A stretch of 32,582 nucleotides of DNA from Mucilaginibacter sp. (GTDB lineage: Bacteria > Bacteroidota > Bacteroidia > Sphingobacteriales > Sphingobacteriaceae): the NCBI GenBank assembly GCA_028287925.1, contig JAQBOS010000645.1:1-32582 (forward strand). The letters are read 5' to 3'. How positions within the stretch are numbered: position 1 is the first letter of the stretch; each line of letters begins with the position of its first letter. The position numbers and the translations under genes were made by a program. The notes below the pieces were generated by a model. The model worked only from the letters and a program-made list of their open reading frames with translations. It had not been told where the DNA came from and did not search any database. Positions 26,606 to 32,582 of this stretch are shown here, one piece after another.

Positions 26606-26659
26606 GGTTAAAATTGGGGTTAATAGCATATAAATTTTATTAACCGGGGGATGTTAACC
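26606..26659. promoter_or_regulatory. Array of four GGTTAA half-sites upstream of susC
   Basis: GGTTAA occurs at 26606-26611 and 26618-26623 (12-bp period), and its reverse complement TTAACC at 26640-26645 and 26654-26659 (14-bp period). The two pairs point towards each other about 115-170 bp upstream of the susC ORF. A further GGTTAAACC is at 26545-26553. A role as binding site for a regulator is inferred only from arrangement and position. Confidence 0.4.
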
Positions 26660-26795
26660 CATTTATTAAGGGGAAGGAGTTAGGAATAGTAGCGTTTGGG
26701 AAAGTCAGTAAAGTCGCGAGGTCTGAAAGATTGGGAGAGGGGAGGCTTTTGTGCAAATCACCACCACATGGGCCTTGACAATTGGTTATTGAAAT

Positions 26796-26841
26796 GGCCG
26801 GGGCGTATGCCAATCTTTGCTTGCGAGGCATACCCACGGCC
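26796..26841 (-). terminator. Hairpin after the COG4315-type gene, possible terminator
   Basis: The arms GGCCGGGGCGTATGCC (26796-26811) and GGCATACCCACGGCC (26827-26841) pair with a small internal mismatch around a 15-nt loop. It begins 19 bp past the stop of the gene at 26861. No strong T-run follows, so termination is uncertain. Confidence 0.35.
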
Positions 26842-26860
26842 AAAACAGAATACTTTAACG

Positions 26861-27715
26861 TTAAAGCGATGGTGTAACACTATTAGTGATCTTCCAGATA
26901 GCAAGGTCCGGTGTAGGGTAACTAACACCTTTTGTGCTTCCCCGTAAAGCATTGTCCTTACCAAAGTAGTATAATGGATGCCCTTTATAAACTAACTGGG
27001 TCTTATTAAAAACCGTGATCGTTTCAAACTGCGTTTTATCAAGGATGGAAGGAATGCTCTTTATAGTTGAAGCACTATCTACCGGCCAATTAGCGTCATG
27101 AGCAGGATTGTTGTTTGAAAATGTATTTGTTTTAGAAAGGTCATGGGTGAACATATACAGTGTTTGACCATTACCATCAGTAATAAATTGGGATATTTCT
27201 GTACCTGCTGTGCCGTCGCTTTTGTATTGCGCGCCATCATTGCCTACCAGCTGCATATGCCCCAGCATTACCGTATAATCTGTTTTACCGATAAACCATG
27301 TACTATCCACCGCATCGCCATTGGTATCACCAGCAATTTTGTCGTTTTTAAAATAGTATAATGGCCACCCTTTAAAGGCGATTTGTTTTGTGCCATCAGT
27401 TCTGGTTATGACAGTAAAATCTGCTGCATTAAGGCCAGCCCCAATTGTCAGGTTATCCTTGTAAAATGAAGGCCAAAATGTTAAACACTGACCTGTGCAG
27501 GCCGAAGCGCCGTTAGCATCATCGGCAAAAAAGTAAAGAGAATGCCCTAAGTTATCCGTTATAATGCTGCCAAATTTGGCATTGGCTGATAACTGAACTC
27601 CAGTTACAACCTGTGCCGGCATCTGGGATTTTTTGTCTTTTTTACACGATGCACCTAAAAACGTTAAGATTGTTGTTGCCACCAGTAGTAAATAGTTAAT
27701 TTTTTTTGTTTTCAT
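26861..27715 (-). CDS. COG4315-type lipoprotein with two 'secreted repeat' halves
   Basis: The product is a 284-residue lipoprotein (lipobox FLGASC, Cys24, followed by KKDKK). It has the predicted-lipoprotein repeat with the Yx(F/W/Y)xxD motif, arranged twice. The first half (about 45-142) has GSIITDNLGHSLYFFADD, then ACTGQC and WPSFY, and GWPLYYFKNDKIAGDTNG. The second half (about 165-275) has QFITDGNGQTLYMFTHD, a stretch ending NWPVDS, and GHPLYYFGKDNALRGSTKG. The Cys pair of the first half is absent in the second, which carries TNTFSNNNP in its place. The function of this family is not known; it is often annotated only as secreted repeat protein. The gene stands alone, with 392 bp before it and 370 bp after it. 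Confidence 0.85.
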   Translation of the reverse strand: MKTKKINYLLLVATTILTFLGASCKKDKKSQMPAQVVTGVQLSANAKFGSIITDNLGHSLYFFADDANGASACTGQCLTFWPSFYKDNLTIGAGLNAADFTVITRTDGTKQIAFKGWPLYYFKNDKIAGDTNGDAVDSTWFIGKTDYTVMLGHMQLVGNDGAQYKSDGTAGTEISQFITDGNGQTLYMFTHDLSKTNTFSNNNPAHDANWPVDSASTIKSIPSILDKTQFETITVFNKTQLVYKGHPLYYFGKDNALRGSTKGVSYPTPDLAIWKITNSVTPSL

Positions 27716-28107
27716 AATGGTAATTATTAAGTTTTATAATAACTACCTGTATTTTTTTTGATAGGTTGCTTATAACGAAAAAATTAACTGATGTGATAGG
27801 TTTAGATTTTGAAAGCCCGTTTCTGCAGGAGCCCCTCCAATGACAAAAGTGGCCGTCCGCTAGTTTATCCATGAGTTCCCGGACGGATGTTTTTATAATT
27901 TCATTTTTGAGGCCTTTGCCCTGCTTCCCGTTTTCCGGAGGGTCTCTCAAAAAGGACCTTGTAATGGATAGCGTTCTTTAGATGAAAATAGCCGCATGCT
28001 ATTCCATTACAATGAGATTTTGGTAACCACAAACATTGCACAGAATACTATATGAGATTTGTGGGGACATTAACTTAATCTAACTCAGTCAACCTAATCC
28101 AACTCAA
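27716..28107. other. Long intergenic region with an imperfect palindrome
   Basis: This 392-bp gap separates the SARP-like regulator from the COG4315-type gene, both on the minus strand. It contains an inverted repeat at 27959-28012 and a weaker GTCCG/CGGAC pair near 27855-27885. An 84-codon minus-strand ORF across it overlaps the next gene's start and has no recognisable protein features. I see no RNA gene. Confidence 0.4.
27959..28012. repeat. Imperfect inverted repeat downstream of the SARP-like regulator
   Basis: The arms TTGTAATGGATAGC (27959-27972) and GCTATTCCATTACAA (27998-28012) are complementary except for one bulged base, with 25 nt between. On the minus strand it follows the regulator's stop by 95 bp and is followed by CCTTTTTG, so it may act as a terminator or be a small repeat element. 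Confidence 0.5.
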
Positions 28108-30693
28108 TCAACCCTGCTTCACCGCGCAAATCTTCTCAAAGGGAATAGGATAATGCTCACCTAATGATTTTTCATATTCAGCGATAAAATCATTGTAGAT
28201 CTTATGGGCGTACTCTATGCCTTTAATGCGGCGAAGCGCTTTCAGTTTGTATTTTATAGCCTCATCATTAAACGGATCGATATTTAAAACCACCCGGGCT
28301 ATTTCAATAGTTTTGCGGAAATCGCCGCTTTCGTAAACTTTTTTTACCTCGGGTAAAATTACGGGCATCAGCGTTTCCTCATAATTTTGCTTAATATCAT
28401 CCAGCCAGGTTTCGGGGATGTGCTGTAATAAACCGCCGCGTGCAATCAGGTCAAAATGAGTTAATATACTTTCATCAGCATGTTTAACTGCATTATTTAA
28501 CACCTGAATAGCATCTGTTACAATAAAGTAATCGCAAAAAAGCGTATCGCTTAATTTAAAGCCGTAGGTGTCGTTTAAAAAAGTAAGCTCAAGGCCATCA
28601 AGATCTGCAACAATATTGCGCAGGTGGTTAATGGTAACGCCTTTTATGTTTTTTGTTTTGGCGATGTCTTTATCGGGCCATAAGGTAGTCGAGATCTTTT
28701 TTGATACCACCCCGCTTTCATCTTTGCTGTTTAATAATACCAGGATAAACAGCTGCTTTATTTTAGGGCTGAACATGTAGGTGATATCCCTGCTGTTTTT
28801 ATCGTACACCGTAAACTCGCCCAATAAGTAAATGGCATTGGCCCTTTTTTCGTCCTCCTTTTTATGGATGGCAACAACGGCTGAATCCCTGTCGATTTCT
28901 TCGGGTATTACTTCAGGTTTATTCTTCTTTCGTTTGAAATATATAAATGCTGATATAATAATAGTAATTATAGCCAAAATGATTATCCACTTTGGAACCA
29001 AAAATTTAAAATACCAGCCAGATGATACATTTGTTTGTTGTGATGCTAAATAATCCTGCTCCCGTACCGGTGGGGAAGCCAGGGAATATACCCTTACGGT
29101 TGAATAATCGGGTGTGGTAAATTCCTGTATGGCACAATAAAAGGTTTCCTGCTTATGATTGTAAAAAAGATTAACGTCGGTTTCAATCCGCTCGCCTTTG
29201 GCGGGGATGTTACCGCTCACTACCTCGTACGAACCATCTTTTATAGAGAACTTATAGAGCATCAAGCTGGTCTTAGGCTTTTCATGTGCGTAGCATAAAG
29301 CGTAAAAATATTTTTTATCGCTGGAGATGATCAGGTTGTTGGCTGCTACAAAATCCTCAGCAGGCGGCTTTATTTCCCAGCATTTTTTTATGGTGCGGGT
29401 TGTTAAGTTAACACAATACAGGTCATAAAAATGCTTGCCGCCAACTATCTGGTTACCACTTTGATTGCCGTATCCGCCGAAAATATATACGTTGTTGTTT
29501 TCATCGGCCTGGCTATAGCCCGAAAAAAAGCGCGGCATTATCTTATCGCCGCTGAACTCAATTTTATCCCAGGTATCGGTCTTTTTATTGTACTCAAAAA
29601 AATCTTTATAGTATTTAAACGAGCCATATCCGCCAAACAGGTAAAATTTATCCTGTGTATTATCATAAAATATATTGTGATGATGCCTTTGCTCGGTAAT
29701 AGTGCCAAGCCCGCTTACTTCCCATTTTAGGGTGTTCAGGTCAAGCGAGGCAATGCTGGGCGCCGGTTTTGGCGCCCTTAAAGTTTCATAAGCATACAAC
29801 TTGTTTTCTTTTGTATTGATAATGCTTTTGCCCAGGTGCAGAGGGATGGGGCATTTGTTTTGATAAGCCTGTTCTGATAAGTAATTTCGCTGTAAATCAT
29901 ATGTTATTAACGAGTCGCTTTTAAACATTAGTAGTTTTTGGGCCGCCTCATTAAAATTAATACCTGTTACCTCGGTAAAATTTCGCGTAAACTTTAGCGC
30001 CCAGAAATAAGATTCATTAATGAGCCAAACAGGATTATCAACCAGGCCCAGATCATCTCCGTCACTACTATACACATTTTTTCCGCTCCATTCATTTAAC
30101 GGGAATGTATAGTTCTTATGCCCATCGCCAACGGTCAAATTCCTTATGGCCATTTTGGGCACATCGGAGTAATTTTCGTTTTTTCCGAAGTATATTTTAG
30201 GGGTAATGGCGCCATCAAAGTTAAACCCGCCCGCCCTGTACCACTTACCAATTATAAAAATACCTACTGTATTGGCTTTTAAATCAATATCAATTTTAAC
30301 CGGCACCCAGTTGCGTTTTTTCAACTGGTTAGCGGTGAGCGGGATATTGATCTTATTGCTTTTACTATCGATATTAAAGTTTAATGAAGGCGAACCATTG
30401 TAGATAGAGCTTAAACTATAAGAGTTGTTTTTGGTGTCAGTTATATTTAAGATATAGCCCAGATGTTCATTATCCCAAAGGGAAAGATCAAAATTTATAT
30501 ATAAATGACCTGAGAATGTAGGGGGATCTGTTTTAAAAACCGAGTAGGAGGTACGCTTGCTCAGCAAGCTATCGTTTGAGTTAAATTGCAGCCCCTGGCC
30601 TTTGCTTTTAAAGGCGATCAGCATTAAAATAAAAAGAAATACAATCTTACATACCTTAAATCGCAGTATTAAAAACTTACTTTTTCTGATCAT
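28108..30693 (-). CDS. Membrane-spanning SARP-like regulator with LamG/Kelch sensor region
   Basis: This 861-residue protein has a sensor outside and a transcription-factor output inside. An N-terminal signal or anchor segment (about 14-32) is followed by a beta-sandwich resembling LamG/concanavalin domains (about 40-205). A Kelch-type propeller lies at about 300-540, with DKFYLFGGYGSFKYYKDFFE and NVYIFGGYGNQSG. One membrane segment (about 572-594, WIIILAIITIIISAFIYF) leads to basic residues. The cytoplasmic part has an OmpR/SARP-type winged helix (about 625-720: LLGEFTVYDKNSRD, SPKIKQLFILVLL, ISTTLWPDKD, KGVTINHLRNIV) and a helical BTAD/TPR-like region (about 725-855, with ARVVLNIDPFNDEAIKYKL). 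It contains no kinase or receiver domain. It probably controls genes in response to an extracellular ligand; the target is unknown. Confidence 0.85.
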   Translation of the reverse strand: MIRKSKFLILRFKVCKIVFLFILMLIAFKSKGQGLQFNSNDSLLSKRTSYSVFKTDPPTFSGHLYINFDLSLWDNEHLGYILNITDTKNNSYSLSSIYNGSPSLNFNIDSKSNKINIPLTANQLKKRNWVPVKIDIDLKANTVGIFIIGKWYRAGGFNFDGAITPKIYFGKNENYSDVPKMAIRNLTVGDGHKNYTFPLNEWSGKNVYSSDGDDLGLVDNPVWLINESYFWALKFTRNFTEVTGINFNEAAQKLLMFKSDSLITYDLQRNYLSEQAYQNKCPIPLHLGKSIINTKENKLYAYETLRAPKPAPSIASLDLNTLKWEVSGLGTITEQRHHHNIFYDNTQDKFYLFGGYGSFKYYKDFFEYNKKTDTWDKIEFSGDKIMPRFFSGYSQADENNNVYIFGGYGNQSGNQIVGGKHFYDLYCVNLTTRTIKKCWEIKPPAEDFVAANNLIISSDKKYFYALCYAHEKPKTSLMLYKFSIKDGSYEVVSGNIPAKGERIETDVNLFYNHKQETFYCAIQEFTTPDYSTVRVYSLASPPVREQDYLASQQTNVSSGWYFKFLVPKWIIILAIITIIISAFIYFKRKKNKPEVIPEEIDRDSAVVAIHKKEDEKRANAIYLLGEFTVYDKNSRDITYMFSPKIKQLFILVLLNSKDESGVVSKKISTTLWPDKDIAKTKNIKGVTINHLRNIVADLDGLELTFLNDTYGFKLSDTLFCDYFIVTDAIQVLNNAVKHADESILTHFDLIARGGLLQHIPETWLDDIKQNYEETLMPVILPEVKKVYESGDFRKTIEIARVVLNIDPFNDEAIKYKLKALRRIKGIEYAHKIYNDFIAEYEKSLGEHYPIPFEKICAVKQG

Positions 30694-30827
30694 TTAACCA
30701 CGTAAACTAAAAAGGACAGCCTTCTATAAATAACCTAGCTAAATTATGACTTTTTTAGCAGGTAATGTGTTACAGGAATTAAAGATATAACAGACGGGAG
30801 ATTGACGGCTTTAGTTAATTTACCAAA

Positions 30828-31145
30828 CTATTTCTTTTGTAATGCGGAAAGCAGGTCGCCAAATTCGCCGGTGTACTGTCCCCAACTGTTCCAGTTCACT
30901 TCGTATAACGACTTTTTACCCTCATTTATAACCGTGATCAGGTCTGTTGTGAGCAATTCTTTTAAATGATGTGATATAGTTGGCTGCGAGAGCGGCAGGA
31001 TCTCCACAATTTCGCCGCAGGTACATTTTGGGTGCTGAGCCAAAATACGAAGAATTGCAATGCGGGCAGGGTGCGACATTGCCTTAGCAACTTCCGAGAT
31101 CCGTTGATCAATTGAGGTGAACTCACCTTTTTTGTGGTTAGCCAT
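30828..31145 (-). CDS. ArsR/SmtB family transcriptional repressor
   Basis: The product is a 105-residue winged-helix DNA-binding protein of the ArsR family. The characteristic start AKAMSHPARIAILRILAQHP is followed by Cys41-Thr-Cys43 in KCTCGEIV, then the recognition helix region PLSQPTISHHLKELLTTDLI and the wing INEGKKSLYEVN. A Cys-x-Cys in this helix is where arsenic- or metal-sensing ArsR proteins bind their ligand, but redox sensing or a structural role is equally possible. It is divergently oriented from a TonB-dependent receptor gene, with 189 bp between, so repression of that receptor or of itself is a natural guess. The start chosen (MANHKKGEF) gives the normal family length. Confidence 0.9.
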   Translation of the reverse strand: MANHKKGEFTSIDQRISEVAKAMSHPARIAILRILAQHPKCTCGEIVEILPLSQPTISHHLKELLTTDLITVINEGKKSLYEVNWNSWGQYTGEFGDLLSALQKK

Positions 31146-31183
31146 AAAGTGCTCAAATATAGTGGCTATTAACTAAATATTAT

Positions 31184-31202
31184 TTAACTGCCCAAAAGTT
31201 AA
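31184..31202. promoter_or_regulatory. Possible ArsR operator in the divergent region
   Basis: TTAACT (31184-31189) and AGTTAA (31197-31202) form an inverted repeat with a 7-bp spacer, 38 bp upstream of the ArsR start. A further TTAACT lies at 31169-31174. The symmetry and place fit an autoregulated ArsR dimer site, but the sequence is AT-rich and chance is possible. Confidence 0.35.
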
Positions 31203-31334
31203 TAAGTTTTTTACAAAAGCAACGCGGCTGATCCGTATTCCTTTAAATCTAATATTCAAGATATTCGATTTGATAACTTTCAATTAACATTGACTTAACT
31301 ATGCCCCAATACTTTTGTGGTGTTATTTAAAGTT

Positions 31335-32582
31335 ATGTTCATCAATAAGTATTTTTTTGCTGCATTCATTATTCTGTTTTTAGGTTGTTCATTATCATTA
31401 TTTGCCCAAAATACCGGGAAGATCGGCGGTAAGATCCTTGATGAGAAAACCGGCGAAACACTGATAGGCGCAACGGTTGGCATCCAAAGCACTACTACCG
31501 GTGTTGCTGCCGATGTTGAAGGCAGATACCTGATCCATGGCCTGCAACCGGGCAAATACACCATTGTTATAAAGTATATAGGTTACCAAACTAAATCAAT
31601 ATCAGATATTGAAGTAAAGGAAGGCGCTGTTACACCGCTTGATATTACACTTGGTTTAGCCGCCTTGCAAAACCTTAATGAAGTTGTTATTAAGGCAACC
31701 TTTAAGCAGGAATCGGTAAACGCGCTTTATGCAAGGCGGAAAAACGATGTCCAGGTTACCGATGGGATCTCTGCAGATGTTATCCGCCGGTCGCCCGACC
31801 GTAATACAGGGGATGTTTTAAAACGCATAAGCGGTACTTCAGTTCAGGACGGAAAGTTTGTGGTTATCAGGGGCCTGGCTGAACGCTATAATAATAATCT
31901 TTTAAATAATGCGGTTCTTCCAAGCTCGGAGCCCGATAAAAAAGCTTTTTCTTTTGATATTATCCCTTCAAGCCTGGTTGATAACATTGTAGTGTACAAA
32001 ACCGCCACGCCCGATCTTCCCGGTGATTTTTCGGGTGGCACCATTAACACCGTTACAAAAGATATCCCCGACAGTAAATATTTAGAGGCTGCATTAAGCA
32101 TAGGTTATAATTCAAAAACCACTTTCAGAAATAACTTTATTGATGCAAGCCCGTCAGGCAAGTATGATTTCCTTGGCTTTGATGACGGATCGAGAAAACT
32201 ACCAGATGCTTATTCCAAGATTAAATCAAACTATACATCAGGCACCACCAGTGCCGAAAAAGTAGCTATAGCGCAACAGTTTCCAAATACGTTTGGCTAC
32301 ACCGAAGGGCAAGGCAGTTTGCCTAATATTGGCTTTCAATTATCAACAGGCAATTCGGTCACCACTAAAAACAATAACCGGTTTGGCTATAATTTTAGTT
32401 TAAATTATACCAATGGCCATAAAGCATCATTTGGGAACCGGGTTGGATATTTTGGCTTTAACAATTCTGCTGCCGAACTCCCTGTATATAGTTATGATCG
32501 CAACATATTTACCAGCTATAAAAACCTGGGCGGCCTGTTAAATTTTGCCTACACATTTGGTAAAAATAAAATCGCCTTAAGG
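31335..32582 (+). CDS. TonB-dependent receptor (3' end outside window)
   Basis: The frame opens at ATG 31335 and is uninterrupted for 416 codons to the window end, so only the N-terminal part is seen. The signal peptide (about 1-25, ending SLSLFAQ) is followed by a carboxypeptidase-like domain (GGKILDEKTGETLIGATVGI, GRYLIHGLQPGKYTIVIKYI). The plug has QNLNEVVIKATFKQESVNAL, the signature RGLAERYNNNLLNN, LPSSEPDKKAFSFDIIPSS and VVYKTATPDLPGDFSGG. This plug type is a large Bacteroidota TonB-receptor family distinct from SusC; no SusD partner is visible before the window ends. Three minus-strand ORFs overlapping it (31295-32101) are shadows. It is divergent from the ArsR-family gene, which may regulate it. 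Ligand unknown; iron chelates, metals or glycans are all possible. Confidence 0.92.
   Translation, partial: MFINKYFFAAFIILFLGCSLSLFAQNTGKIGGKILDEKTGETLIGATVGIQSTTTGVAADVEGRYLIHGLQPGKYTIVIKYIGYQTKSISDIEVKEGAVTPLDITLGLAALQNLNEVVIKATFKQESVNALYARRKNDVQVTDGISADVIRRSPDRNTGDVLKRISGTSVQDGKFVVIRGLAERYNNNLLNNAVLPSSEPDKKAFSFDIIPSSLVDNIVVYKTATPDLPGDFSGGTINTVTKDIPDSKYLEAALSIGYNSKTTFRNNFIDASPSGKYDFLGFDDGSRKLPDAYSKIKSNYTSGTTSAEKVAIAQQFPNTFGYTEGQGSLPNIGFQLSTGNSVTTKNNNRFGYNFSLNYTNGHKASFGNRVGYFGFNNSAAELPVYSYDRNIFTSYKNLGGLLNFAYTFGKNKIALR

Larger units (their letters stand above)
26491..26860. promoter_or_regulatory. Upstream region of the second susC with GGTTAA array and a hairpin
   Basis: This 370-bp gap lies between the COG4315-type gene and susC, both on the minus strand. 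It holds a cluster of GGTTAA/TTAACC half-sites (26545-26659), a G+C-rich hairpin (26796-26841) and a 14-bp perfect palindrome at 26853-26866 overlapping the stop of the upstream gene. Short ORFs here show no protein-like composition, and no gene is supported. Confidence 0.45.

Noticed and set aside
26640-26964. Short ORFs on both strands before the second susC
   Set aside because: They overlap each other and repeat-like DNA, and show no family features or plausible starts.
27696-27950. 84-codon minus-strand ORF in the gap before the COG4315-type gene
   Set aside because: It overlaps the next gene's start, has no recognisable motif, and the composition (KPITSVNFFVISNLSKKIQ) looks like translated spacer.
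31295-32101. Three short minus-strand ORFs near the right end
   Set aside because: They are antisense to a clear, uninterrupted TonB-receptor frame starting at 31335.

Overview
The window looks like chromosomal DNA of a Bacteroidota member of the Sphingobacteriaceae (Mucilaginibacter- or Pedobacter-like). The evidence is two SusC/SusD outer-membrane uptake pairs, many lipoproteins with a lipobox directly after a short signal peptide, a DUF3823 protein, a GH92 mannosidase, a triple-tyrosine/LuxR membrane regulator, and A-rich leaders with little Shine-Dalgarno sequence. The genus is inferred from protein style, not from a marker gene. I saw no tRNA, rRNA, CRISPR array, transposase or phage gene.

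Layout. (1) 1-1592, plus strand: the 3' part of a serine beta-lactamase-like hydrolase and a CPBP membrane protease. (2) 1725-10754, first uptake locus: a transmembrane triple-tyrosine/LuxR-type regulator and a secreted ThuA-like protein on the minus strand, divergent from a susC-susD pair on the plus strand that ends in an intrinsic terminator. Three near-identical 17-bp motifs lie upstream of the regulator, thuA and susC, all in the same orientation relative to the gene they precede. This suggests one small regulon with autoregulation. (3) 11042-14710: a large orphan CheB-CheR-PAS-histidine kinase fusion. (4) 14715-14829: a palindromic element with perfect 29-bp arms that fills the convergent gap.

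(5) 14831-26490, minus strand, second uptake locus (a polysaccharide utilisation locus): susC, susD, a DUF3823 lipoprotein, a strong UUCG-loop terminator, an uncharacterised 728-residue secreted protein that resembles a glycoside hydrolase, a second terminator, a 335-residue propeller-like lipoprotein, and a GH92 alpha-mannosidase. The likely substrate is an alpha-mannose-containing glycan. SusC/SusD would import oligosaccharides, the lipoproteins would bind or trim them, and GH92 would release mannose. (6) 26861-30693, minus strand: a duplicated COG4315-type lipoprotein and a membrane-spanning regulator with an extracytoplasmic LamG/Kelch sensor and a cytoplasmic SARP-like winged-helix/BTAD output. 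(7) 30828-32582: an ArsR-family repressor divergent from a TonB-dependent receptor that runs off the window.

The observations most worth following are the three-site operator family of the first locus, the uncharacterised 728-residue PUL protein, the Kelch-SARP membrane regulator, and the repeat elements, one of which supplies the C-terminus and stop codon of the ThuA-like gene.
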